From contig USSA01000172.1 of the NCBI GenBank assembly GCA_900557255.1, forward strand, positions 1 through 6,176: a DNA stretch of 6,176 bases. Reading direction: 5' to 3'. The stretch comes from an uncultured Prevotella sp. (GTDB taxonomy: Bacteria > Bacteroidota > Bacteroidia > Bacteroidales > Bacteroidaceae). The notes under the pieces were generated by a model. The model did no database searches, was not told where the DNA came from, and was given only the letters and a program-made list of their open reading frames with translations. Both the position numbers and the translations under genes were made by a program. This document shows positions 1 through 5,860 of this stretch, piece after piece. Each line of letters opens with the position of its first letter. Within the stretch, counting starts at the first letter, position 1.

Positions 1-1
1 A

Positions 2-55
2 GATGTCAAGATTATCGGCTATGGCAGCAATAATAAATCAATTTTAATGAAGTAA
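2..55 (+). CDS. possible 3' end of an upstream gene (partial)
   Basis: The window opens inside a frame that stays open for 17 codons from base 2 and stops at TAA 53-55. It reads DVKIIGYGSNNKSILMK, a plausible protein C-terminus of mixed charged and hydrophobic residues. The other two forward frames are also open for 10 to 14 codons, so frame choice rests only on the amino-acid pattern. No family can be named. The next gene lies about 80 bases downstream on the same strand, and no terminator hairpin is evident between them. Confidence 0.3.
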   Translation, partial: DVKIIGYGSNNKSILMK

Positions 56-136
56 CTCGATTTATCATAATTCACTACTGTCCAATAAAAAAGGCAATTC
101 AAATTATAGAATATTATAAAAACAATAATAGTCGAA

Positions 137-538
137 ATGAACAGAAGAAGAAATAGATCCCAAAATAGGAAAAACAGAAGAAAAAATAGATCCCAAAATA
201 GGAAAAAAGGTATTTGCAGTAAAATTACTGTTGCAAATGTCTATTTTACAATTTGTGTATGTGTTTTTATTTATGCGCTTGCATCTCCTATTTTGTCTGT
301 TGTTTTAGAACATTGCGGTGAACAAACTGAAGCGATAATAACATCAAACACATCATCATGGGTTCATAGATGGACTGAAAGTTGTTATATGTATGAATTT
401 AGTTTAAATGGAAAATTTTATACAGGAAATTCTTTAATCAAAGAGGGGGAGAGTGATAAAATAGGAACAAAAATTAAAATTTACTATTTTAAAATTTTCC
501 CATCTTTTAACAGACCATTAAGTTATTATGATGATTAA
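137..538 (+). CDS. small single-pass membrane protein, DUF3592-like
   Basis: This encodes 133 residues. Residues 2-23 are two consecutive copies of an 11-residue Asn/Arg-rich unit (NRRRNRSQNRK, then NRRKNRSQNRK), giving a very basic cytoplasmic leader. One hydrophobic helix follows at about 34-57. The remaining 75 residues carry the pattern I associate with DUF3592-like domains: a GxxTEAII strand near 61-68, YEFSLNGKFYTG at 86-97, then G110-x-KIKIYYF and PSFNRP near 122-127. By the positive-inside rule the domain would face the periplasm. The ATG at 137 is the only usable start: an in-frame TAG lies at 107-109 and the next Met is inside the domain. No Shine-Dalgarno sequence is visible, as is usual in Bacteroidota. 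The function of this domain type is not established. The family assignment is by eye and moderately sure; the membrane topology is surer. Confidence 0.7.
   Translation: MNRRRNRSQNRKNRRKNRSQNRKKGICSKITVANVYFTICVCVFIYALASPILSVVLEHCGEQTEAIITSNTSSWVHRWTESCYMYEFSLNGKFYTGNSLIKEGESDKIGTKIKIYYFKIFPSFNRPLSYYDD
140..205 (+). repeat. in-frame 33-bp tandem duplication
   Basis: Bases 140-172 and 173-205 are the same 33-bp unit with one mismatch, AGA against AAA at the fourth codon. The repeat duplicates 11 codons at the N-terminus of the membrane protein without changing frame. The single difference points to a recent duplication, or to slippage in an A/G-rich stretch. Copy number could vary between strains. 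Confidence 0.9.
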
Positions 539-561
539 GTTGTAAAAGCTAAAATAAAAAA

Positions 562-589
562 GGGTGCGTCACAGACTTATGACACACCC
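562..589. terminator. hairpin between the two small genes
   Basis: GGGTG (562-566) pairs with CACCC (585-589) and GTCA (568-571) with TGAC (580-583), with one C/A mismatch and an 8-base loop. It lies 23 bases after the stop of the membrane-protein gene. On the plus strand it is followed by TCATAATAATATTTT, a poor U-tract. On the minus strand the 551-561 A-rich stretch becomes a good U-tract, so the hairpin is a better terminator for leftward transcripts. It probably works in both directions. Confidence 0.65.
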
Positions 590-608
590 TCATAATAATA
601 TTTTAATT

Positions 609-989
609 ATGTCAATACAATTCCCTATACTTAATGTTTCCTTAAGTAATTTAAGTTCACAGGATTTGGAAGAAACCCATATTGGAGACTTATGGGATTA
701 TCCTGGCGATAATAGTATCTTTGAAGAATACTACAATAATCAAAAATATGTTGATCAAAGTGGGCATATATTTAAAATAATAGGAAAAAGAAAATCAAAT
801 TTTATAAATTCAATAATCCATTTTAATAAAAAAGAACTGATATTTGAGGATTGTGGTGAGACTATTAGCTTCTCTGTATTGAAGGATTTTTTAATCAATA
901 GATACAATTCATTAGATGATAATTTAGCTAAGTCGGTTCTGATTAGATTAACAAAACAATCAAAAAATATCAAGGATTTAATTGGGTAA
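609..989 (+). CDS. hypothetical small soluble protein; possible immunity-type orphan
   Basis: I do not recognise a named family. The ATG at 609 gives 126 residues with no signal peptide and no membrane helix, so it is probably cytoplasmic. The N-terminal half is acidic and aromatic (IGDLWDYPGDNSIFEEYYNN, about residues 26-45), followed by a strand-rich basic stretch (HIFKIIGKRKSNFINSIIHF) and a helical C-terminus ending KNIKDLIG. An upstream GTG at 564 and ATG at 579 are in frame, but both fall inside the 562-589 hairpin, so 609 is the better start. Small acidic single-domain orphans next to other small AT-rich genes are common among immunity genes of polymorphic toxins. Here that is only an inference, since no toxin gene is in view. 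A good bidirectional terminator follows 42 bases after the stop. Confidence 0.65.
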   Translation: MSIQFPILNVSLSNLSSQDLEETHIGDLWDYPGDNSIFEEYYNNQKYVDQSGHIFKIIGKRKSNFINSIIHFNKKELIFEDCGETISFSVLKDFLINRYNSLDDNLAKSVLIRLTKQSKNIKDLIG

Positions 990-1027
990 ACGTAAAAACA
1001 TAGCCCATTTTTGAGGTAGTGTAATAT

Positions 1028-1070
1028 AAACTGTGTTAGGCTATAATATTATAGTTTAACACAGCTTTAT
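1028..1070. terminator. bidirectional rho-independent terminator
   Basis: CTGTGTTA (1031-1038) pairs perfectly with TAACACAG (1057-1064). Inside, the 14-bp palindrome CTATAATATTATAG (1041-1054) continues the stem after two possible G-U pairs. An A-run precedes it and CTTTATTATTT follows. It sits exactly between two convergent units, the plus-strand orphan gene (stop at 989) and the minus-strand NlpE-like remnant (stop at 1079), as expected for a shared terminator. Confidence 0.85.
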
Positions 1071-1078
1071 TATTTCCT

Positions 1079-1456
1079 TTAGTCTTTCTTCTTTAGAATA
1101 TAGTATTTCCTATCCTCATTTTGGGGTTCACTGCCGAACGAATCTATCAGAATAATATGGTTGGTATCCCCCACCTTATAGAATATATTGTCGCCATTCG
1201 AAGGATGCACAAGCATCAAGACATTGCTGTCAAGTACATGGAAAGTCCCTCTGCTCTTTCTGCTTTTCTTTGAATGTCTGTATCATCAAGTAGGTACCAT
1301 CAGCATTTAACGTGAGTGCTGTTTCAACATCAGGTGGTAACACACCATTATAAGTTCCAGCTATGGAATCCAAGCTAACTCTGTTTCCCAAAACTGCCGT
1401 ATATTCTTCAAGCCTGATAGTATCAATACCTGCATCATTTTGTCCTGTACTGCATA
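1079..1456 (-). pseudogene. NlpE-like lipoprotein remnant, frameshifted and 5'-truncated
   Basis: Read on the minus strand, one frame runs from 1456 to a TGA at 1232-1230 and includes CSTGQNDAGIDT, then GTYNGVLPPDVETALTLNADGTY. That is the hallmark start of the NlpE N-terminal domain, an envelope lipoprotein domain linked in Enterobacteria to copper and surface sensing. From about 1249 the homology continues in the next frame (GTFHVLDSNVLMLVHPSNGD, ending RKYYILKKKD) to TAA at 1081-1079. One frameshift therefore lies in the A/G-rich stretch 1275-1249. The Cys codon at 1454-1452 would be the lipidated residue, but the signal peptide is missing: TGA occurs two codons upstream and no start codon precedes the Cys. 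The domain also lacks the usual residues between LP and the ETxLTL strand. It probably belonged to the same minus-strand unit as the gene at 1582-2730. A sequencing error could explain the frameshift but not the missing 5' end. Confidence 0.8.
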
Positions 1457-1484
1457 GGCCTCACACCGAAATAATACATTTATA

Positions 1485-1565
1485 CCCAGGGCGATGCCCT
1501 GGGCTAAGAGCTTTTGGGCTTTCAGCCCGTTTCAACCGTACAGTTAGAAAACTTTCAATCTGTAC
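1485..1565. repeat. REP-like cluster of short hairpins
   Basis: Three inverted repeats lie in 81 bases. CCCAGGGC (1485-1492) and GCCCTGGG (1496-1503) are perfect with a 3-base loop. GGGCT (1516-1520) and AGCCC (1524-1528) also have a 3-base loop. GTACAG (1538-1543) pairs with CTGTAC (1560-1565). A further GGGCT at 1501-1505 could swap partners. I recall similar stretches recurring in Bacteroidales genomes, where they appear as spurious peptides of the SPGQRPG or AQGIALG type. Here the minus strand reads ALSPGHRPGYK. It lies just after the stop of the gene at 1582 and just before the broken 5' end of the NlpE-like remnant. It has no U-tract, so it is not a classical terminator. Its identity as a genome-wide repeat is inferred. 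Confidence 0.6.
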
Positions 1566-1581
1566 AGGTCGAAATAGTTCA

Positions 1582-2730
1582 TCATTTCTCGCGCTGTGCG
1601 AATCGGCAAGCCTCGATGAGTTTCTGCTTCAGCTTGCCACGGCCAGCCATCACAGTTTTATTTTGCTTCAACACGCTGCTAGGCCAGCCATCCTCGAAGC
1701 AGGTCACACTGAGATTCTCCGAGGTCTGGGCATCTTGGTCAACTGCCTTTTCTATCTCCTTCTTAAACGCGTCGTCCAAGTCCTTGATGTCGCCATCATG
1801 ATCCTTGCCGTCCTCGGTCTTCTTGCCCTTCAGTCCTTCCGTGAAGGCACCCATCAGTCCGCCCATCACCTTCTTCACAGTCTCCTTTGGTATCACGCTG
1901 ACCACCTCGCAGGAGATTGTGTAGTTGCCATTCTTCTCTAGGCTGGCATTGATATAAGTGTCGTTGGCGTAGCTATCCTTGGTGGCATCCTCGTGCTCGT
2001 GATGCTCGCCCACGGCATATTGGCTTCCGTGGCAGGCGAAGAGCAGTTTCTGCTCCTCCAGGTAGCCCTCCACCACCTCGTCGGTGTTAGCCTGGTTGCC
2101 TATCTTCATGAAGTCAAGACCTATCGCCTTCTTCATTGCCTGCATGATGGGCATGGCGGCGATGTCCTTCATGCTCGCCTTGAAGAGAGCCTTTGCCTGC
2201 TTCTTGATTTGCGAGAGATTGGTAATCTTGGTGATGCTACCATATTCATCGGTCTCAAAGTTGATGGTGGTGCCTATCACGCTCTTGGCGGTGCGCTCCG
2301 CTATCATGGCCATCATCTTGTCCCGGAAGTTGTCGCCCACCGAATCGGCCTTTACGTCCAGGAAGGTGTAGCTCATCTTATAGCCCTTGCTGGTGGAATC
2401 GTTTACCACGAGGCGCACCTGGGTGGATACGCCGAGCGTCTTCACCGTGTCCTTGTCGTTCACATTCCACTCATTCTCATAGATCCAGTATTCGCAGGTG
2501 TCGCCCTTGCAAAAGTAGGCCACCACATTCACCACCGAGTCTTCGCCAGCTGTGTCCACTTCCAACGTGTCGGAGTTGTTCGATAGCCATTGACTATCAG
2601 TGATTTTCTTGGCAATCGATACCGTGTCCTCTACCTTAGGCGACATTTCTCCGCCCTTCACGATGCCGTGGTTGGCGAGCAGTCCGCAAGCTATCATGCA
2701 GCTCATCACTATCAACGAGATTTTCTTCAT
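1582..2730 (-). CDS. secreted or lipid-anchored protein of unknown function, GC-rich
   Basis: The ATG at 2730 gives 382 residues. It opens MKKISLIVMSCMIACGLLA, a Sec signal peptide with a basic start and hydrophobic core. C11 and C15 leave lipidation possible, but neither sits in a good lipobox. A TTG ten codons upstream is in frame but lies outside the signal-peptide pattern. The mature part has an acidic beta-rich first half (to about 170; for example GTTINFETDEYGSITKIT at 153-170), an Ala/Met/Lys-rich helical stretch (about 174-210), a His/Glu patch GEHHEHED (241-248), a Lys/Asp-rich segment (about 300-330) and a C-terminus with C344 and C375. I cannot assign a family; the layout recalls uncharacterised Bacteroidota periplasmic proteins. 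It is far richer in G+C than its neighbours (37 of 60 bases at 2041-2100 against 19 of 60 at 3061-3120). A TAnnTTTG promoter lies 48 bases upstream. A broken NlpE-like gene follows on the same strand. Confidence 0.85.
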   Translation of the reverse strand: MKKISLIVMSCMIACGLLANHGIVKGGEMSPKVEDTVSIAKKITDSQWLSNNSDTLEVDTAGEDSVVNVVAYFCKGDTCEYWIYENEWNVNDKDTVKTLGVSTQVRLVVNDSTSKGYKMSYTFLDVKADSVGDNFRDKMMAMIAERTAKSVIGTTINFETDEYGSITKITNLSQIKKQAKALFKASMKDIAAMPIMQAMKKAIGLDFMKIGNQANTDEVVEGYLEEQKLLFACHGSQYAVGEHHEHEDATKDSYANDTYINASLEKNGNYTISCEVVSVIPKETVKKVMGGLMGAFTEGLKGKKTEDGKDHDGDIKDLDDAFKKEIEKAVDQDAQTSENLSVTCFEDGWPSSVLKQNKTVMAGRGKLKQKLIEACRFAQREK

Positions 2731-2777
2731 AAGTTCATTTTTATGTTGTTTATTCTTCAAGTTATTATTTCTCGCTG

Positions 2778-2785
2778 CAAATTTA
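2778..2785 (-). promoter_or_regulatory. Bacteroidota -7 promoter box for the 1582-2730 gene
   Basis: The minus strand reads TAAATTTG, an exact match to the TAnnTTTG -7 consensus of Bacteroidota. Transcription would start near 2771, leaving a leader of about 40 bases before the ATG at 2730. No clear -33 TTTG is seen; a T-run and an A-run occupy that position. Placement supports 2730 as the start codon. Confidence 0.65.
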
Positions 2786-2946
2786 CGATTTTTTTTGTAA
2801 AAAAAGCCAAGCTCCTAAAAAAAACTGTAAAGTTAACCCAAGTTTAACAGTAAGTACGGTGCAACGAGTTAAGCGATTAATAAAAGTACAATCACAGCAA
2901 TAAAACTATTGATTTTACGTTCTTTTCAAAGAAAGGGGTTGTGCAA

Positions 2947-2978
2947 TAGTGGCTTAAAGGCTAAAAGCACTACCTTTG
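2947..2978 (+). promoter_or_regulatory. Bacteroidota -7 box with overlapping inverted repeat
   Basis: TACCTTTG at 2971-2978 matches TAnnTTTG exactly and points at the lipoprotein gene. Transcription from about 2985 excludes the ATG at 2980 and gives a leader of about 70 bases before ATG 3055. The imperfect inverted repeat TAGTGGCTT (2947-2955) / AAAGCACTA (2964-2972) covers the -7 edge and the spacer, so it could be an operator. No good -33 TTTG is visible. Confidence 0.55.
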
Positions 2979-3054
2979 AATGCTGTTAAATATGGTAATG
3001 TTCAAAGTCACAATTTGTGATTTTGGAAAAATGAATATAAATATGACAGATAAA

Positions 3055-4425
3055 ATGAAGAAAAGTATTTTTATATTGGGAGCAGTTGTGCTTATGACAT
3101 CATGCTCTACAAAAAATCAGACTGAATACACAAAATACATTAGGGCAATAACCAAGGATGTACCATTTCCTGTGAATGGTTTACGCACTGTTGATGATAA
3201 TATGTATGTATTTGAAGGAGTGAACAGCTGTGAGGTTCCTGATTATGAAATCAGCATGGATGGATTGTTGACTGTAACCAGGACAACTTTGTGGAAGCTA
3301 CCAAAGAATGATGTTGAAAACATTTGGCGAAATCTATATTTTAATAAAAGACAACACCGACTTGTTTGTGTTGACAGAATAAATAAGGCTGGTAAGACAA
3401 TATTGGGAATAATGTATGTCATGCAGACAGAATCTAAGAAATGGCCAGAGAAAGGTGTTTATCATTGGGATGTAACTGATATGCATAATATGCAGTCTGT
3501 AGCTATATCTTTGGAGGATTTCAAGAACAAGAGCATCAGAGTGATGCAGTCTGGTACTTTACCTGATGTGGAGGAAAGTCGGAAGTACAATAGTCTAATA
3601 TCAAAAGCTGATTCATCCTACATGCAGCAGAATTATCAAGAAGCTGAACGATACTTCACCCATGCATTTGATTTTAAAAATTACGTTCGCGGCCAGCATC
3701 TATATAATGCTGCATGTGTGGCATCACTGGCAGGTCATAAAGATGCTGCGTTCTGGTTTCTTGAGGAGAGAATGAAAGCTGAACCAGAATGGTATAGTCT
3801 GAACATAGAAACTGACAAAGATCTGCTCCCTATTCATGATGATGTGCGATGGAATGAAATCATGAATGCGATGCATGAGCGTCAGACAAGGAAAGAAGCC
3901 AACTACGATATTCCTCTCCGCAATCAACTGCTCGAAATAGCAAAGGATGACCAAGCCATTCGACAGGAATGGAGGATGACATCAAGACAGCAGCCACAAG
4001 ACAAGGCAAAGATAGATTCCATTTTTTCCGTAATGGCTACGATTGACAGCATCAACCAACAGAAGATTTTTAAAATCCTTGATTCACGTGGATTTGTCGG
4101 TAAGGACAAGGTTGGTGATGCATGTAGAGCTTATTGGCTTGTTGTTCAGCATTCATCGGTCGAGATGCAAAGGAAATATCTGCCATTGTTCCTAAAGGCA
4201 GCAGAGAGAGGCGATATTCCTCGTGAGAATGTGGCGATGATGGAAGACCGTATCTGCCTTTTCGAAGGTCGTCCACAGCGATATGGCACCCAATTAGAAG
4301 AAGACAAGGACGGCAAATGGCATCTTTACAAGCTGGAGAATCCTGAGAAAGTTGACGAATACAGGAAGTCTGTTGGTATGGGAACGTTATCAGACTATCT
4401 TAAAATGATGGGAATCAAATTATGA
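3055..4425 (+). CDS. lipoprotein with TPR-like repeats and C-terminal DUF6624 domain
   Basis: From ATG 3055 this is 456 residues. It opens MKKSIFILGAVVLMTSC, a lipoprotein signal with the lipidated Cys at 17. The residues after Cys (STKNQTE) lack the acidic cluster that marks surface export in Bacteroidota, so the protein probably faces the periplasm. Residues about 18-170 are an unrecognised beta-rich domain. Residues about 176-250 look like TPR helices (YMQQNYQEAERYFTHAFDF, then YNAACVASLAGHKDAAFWFL). Residues about 288-415 match DUF6624: LRNQLLEIAKDDQAIRQE, ILDSRGFVGKDKVGDA, WLVVQHS, LPLFLKAAERGDI, EDRICLFEGRPQRYGTQ. The role of DUF6624 is unknown to me. An ATG at 2980 is in frame but adds 25 residues before the signal peptide and lies too close to the predicted transcription start. 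The stop is five bases before the IS, so the protein looks complete, although any downstream gene or terminator has been displaced. Confidence 0.85.
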   Translation: MKKSIFILGAVVLMTSCSTKNQTEYTKYIRAITKDVPFPVNGLRTVDDNMYVFEGVNSCEVPDYEISMDGLLTVTRTTLWKLPKNDVENIWRNLYFNKRQHRLVCVDRINKAGKTILGIMYVMQTESKKWPEKGVYHWDVTDMHNMQSVAISLEDFKNKSIRVMQSGTLPDVEESRKYNSLISKADSSYMQQNYQEAERYFTHAFDFKNYVRGQHLYNAACVASLAGHKDAAFWFLEERMKAEPEWYSLNIETDKDLLPIHDDVRWNEIMNAMHERQTRKEANYDIPLRNQLLEIAKDDQAIRQEWRMTSRQQPQDKAKIDSIFSVMATIDSINQQKIFKILDSRGFVGKDKVGDACRAYWLVVQHSSVEMQRKYLPLFLKAAERGDIPRENVAMMEDRICLFEGRPQRYGTQLEEDKDGKWHLYKLENPEKVDEYRKSVGMGTLSDYLKMMGIKL

Positions 4426-4430
4426 TAGAC

Positions 4431-4458
4431 TGTACTTCCCTGAAAAAGGTTGTCACTT
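4431..4458 (+). repeat. left terminal inverted repeat of the IS
   Basis: It starts TGTACTTCCC, followed by TGAAAAAGGTTGTCACTT. The inner part pairs with 6018-6032 (GTGACAACTTTTTCA) with a single-base gap. The outer ten bases pair less well, apart from the terminal TGT/ACA. It begins six bases after the stop codon of the lipoprotein gene. Confidence 0.8.
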
Positions 4459-4479
4459 AGGAACAAACAGAAGTGACAA
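4450..4479 (+). promoter_or_regulatory. start-codon hairpin of the transposase mRNA
   Basis: TTGTCACTT (4450-4458) and AAGTGACAA (4471-4479) form a perfect 9-bp stem with a 12-base loop. The stem ends on the A of the orfA ATG. A transcript entering from the lipoprotein gene would contain both arms and hide the start, whereas one initiating inside the loop would not. This matches the known strategy of IS10 and IS50, whose terminal hairpins block translation from read-through mRNA. No TAnnTTTG box is seen between 4425 and 4479. Confidence 0.6.
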
Positions 4480-4916
4480 TGAAACGTAAGACAAGAATTG
4501 AACGTGTGTATAATGAGGACACAGGTTGGTTTGAGACCCGTGAGGTAGAGTTGAATGGCTACTCTTTTACAGATGATGATCGTATCATGATAGTTCGAGA
4601 GTATATGGAGAGTGGGCTCCCGGCAGAAGAAATCATCAAGAAATACTATATAAGCAGTCGTACAGTGCTATTTTCTTGGATGGATAAGTTCTTAAATGAA
4701 AAAGATTTGTTATCTTTGCCGCCAGAAGACCAAAACCGTGACGATATGGCAAAGACAACAAATGAACAGTTGAAAGAGAAAGATGCAGAGATTAAGCGTC
4801 TCCGCAAGGCTTTGGAGTTAGAGAAGCTTCGCTCTAAGGCATTCTCCACCATGATTGACCTCGCAGAAGAAACCTTCAATATTCCTGTGAGAAAAAAATC
4901 TGGTACCAAACAGTAA
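4479..4916 (+). CDS. IS3-family transposase OrfA
   Basis: This 145-residue protein is the DNA-binding subunit and the N-terminal part of the OrfAB transposase. A basic start (MKRKTRIERV) is followed by a helix-turn-helix at about 34-75 (DDRIMIVREYMESG, then EEIIKKYYISSRTVLFSWMDKF). A heptad-rich helix follows at about 95-125 (LKEKDAEIKRLRKALELEKL), the usual OrfA leucine zipper for multimerisation. ATG 4479 is chosen over an in-frame GTG at 4473; both lie in the right arm of the start hairpin. The gene ends at TAA 4914-4916, 16 bases after the slippery heptamer, so non-shifted ribosomes make OrfA alone. In IS3 elements OrfA alone also acts as a regulator of transposition. Confidence 0.9.
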   Translation: MKRKTRIERVYNEDTGWFETREVELNGYSFTDDDRIMIVREYMESGLPAEEIIKKYYISSRTVLFSWMDKFLNEKDLLSLPPEDQNRDDMAKTTNEQLKEKDAEIKRLRKALELEKLRSKAFSTMIDLAEETFNIPVRKKSGTKQ

Positions 4917-4965
4917 GCTTGCTCCGCACAGAGTGCCAGAGCCAAGGTTTAGGCACTCTATGCGG
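4892..4965 (+). promoter_or_regulatory. programmed -1 ribosomal frameshift signal
   Basis: The run of seven A at 4892-4898 is read in the orfA frame as A AAA AAA, the classical -1 slippery heptamer. A downstream stem pairs CCGCACAGAGTGCC (4924-4937) with GGCACTCTATGCGG (4952-4965), 13 of 14 positions matched, loop 14 bases. The orfB frame is exactly -1 and is open through the heptamer. The 25-base gap between heptamer and stem is longer than the usual 5-10. Loop bases GCCAA (4941-4945) could pair with TTGGT just after the stem, making a pseudoknot; that is speculative. Confidence 0.8.
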
Positions 4966-5821
4966 GCTGTTTGGTTTCACCCGGCAAGCATATAATAAGC
5001 GCAATGTCTCTGACGGCTTTGCTGAAGAGGCCATTGAGTCTATCATCATTGAAAAGGCACGTGAGTATCGTAAGTCGAATCCTGGCTTAGGAGCTGCAAA
5101 GTTGCATGTCATATTGAAACAGATGTTTGAGGATACAGGCTGCTTCCCTGGTCGTGACGCATTTATTGAGATGCTGCGTAAGCATGGACTCATGGTACGT
5201 ATAAAGCGCCGTAGACGCTATAAGACAACAGATTCCGACCATAATTATCGCAAATACCCAAACCTGATTAAGGGAGTAGTTCCTACCCATCCGAACCAGA
5301 TTTGGGCAAGTGACATCACCTATGTTGAAACCAATGAAGGTGTGTGCTATCTCTCGCTTATAACAGACCTGTATTCCCATAAAATCGTTGGATGGGCTGT
5401 TGGTCCAACATTAGAAACTGTATATCCATTAGAAGCGCTTAAAATGGCATATAAAAGCATTGATGAAGAAACTGCAAAAGGACTCATTCATCACTCAGAC
5501 AGAGGAAGCCAGTATTGCAGTCAGAATTATGTATCTATCCTAAAAAGTCATGGCTCACAAATAAGTATGACTCAAACAGGAGATCCTTTGGAGAATGCCA
5601 TAGCAGAACGTGCAAACGGCATTTTAAAAACAGAATGGCTTTATAGAATGACAATTCCTACTCGTAAAGTATGTAAGAAGGAACTGACCAGGATTATTGC
5701 GTTTTATAACGACGAAAGACCGCATATGAGTATCGGTAATCAAACACCATCAGTTGCACATACTCAAGTGGGGCCACAGCTGAAAATGTGGAAAAATCCT
5801 TGGAAAAATTCTTCTAATTAG
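4919..5821 (+). CDS. IS3-family transposase OrfB (DDE catalytic part), made as OrfAB by frameshift
   Basis: OrfB carries the catalytic domain that cleaves and joins IS ends. Numbered from the TTG at 4919 (300 residues), an HTH_21-like linker spans about 45-105 (EKAREYRKSNPGLGAAKLH). The rve-type integrase core follows with D132 in WASDITY, D194 in HHSDRGSQY and E230 in NAIAERANGILKTEW. There are 35 residues between the last two acidic residues, the DD35E spacing of the IS3 family. The C-terminus has YNDERPHMSIGNQTP, the usual family ending. TTG 4919 is merely the first start-like codon. The natural product is probably the frameshift fusion through 4892-4898, about 447 residues, joined as RKK-IWYQTVSLLRTE. 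No internal stop or missing motif is seen, so it appears functional. Confidence 0.93.
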   Translation: MLRTECQSQGLGTLCGLFGFTRQAYNKRNVSDGFAEEAIESIIIEKAREYRKSNPGLGAAKLHVILKQMFEDTGCFPGRDAFIEMLRKHGLMVRIKRRRRYKTTDSDHNYRKYPNLIKGVVPTHPNQIWASDITYVETNEGVCYLSLITDLYSHKIVGWAVGPTLETVYPLEALKMAYKSIDEETAKGLIHHSDRGSQYCSQNYVSILKSHGSQISMTQTGDPLENAIAERANGILKTEWLYRMTIPTRKVCKKELTRIIAFYNDERPHMSIGNQTPSVAHTQVGPQLKMWKNPWKNSSN

Positions 5822-5832
5822 TTGAAAATGTG

Positions 5833-5840
5833 TATCTTTG
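5833..5840 (+). promoter_or_regulatory. outward TAnnTTTG promoter box after orfB
   Basis: TATCTTTG matches the Bacteroidota -7 consensus and lies 12 bases after the orfB stop. It points rightward into the repeat array and out of the element. No properly spaced -33 TTTG is seen (TTG occurs at 5822 and 5800, too near and too far), so activity is uncertain. If active it would start near 5847 and transcribe the array. Confidence 0.4.
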
Positions 5841-5860
5841 CATTTGAAAGAATATCATCA

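Noticed and set aside
564..608. GTG (564) and ATG (579) as starts for the small orphan gene
   Set aside because: Both lie inside the intergenic hairpin; the ATG at 609 just after it is more natural.
1363..2586. Long plus-strand open frames (1363-1941, 1993-2586) opposite the GC-rich gene
   Set aside because: They are antisense shadows of a GC-rich gene with a clear signal peptide and promoter on the other strand. The first also runs through the hairpin repeat and the NlpE-like remnant.
2731..2760. TTG start at 2760 for the GC-rich secreted protein
   Set aside because: It would place ten polar residues before a standard signal peptide that begins at ATG 2730.
2980..3054. ATG 2980 as the lipoprotein start
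   Set aside because: It adds 25 residues ahead of the signal peptide and lies upstream of the transcription start expected from the -7 box.
4711..4718. TATCTTTG promoter-like box inside orfA
   Set aside because: It is within coding sequence with no gene starting just after it; orfB is expressed by frameshifting. Probably chance.
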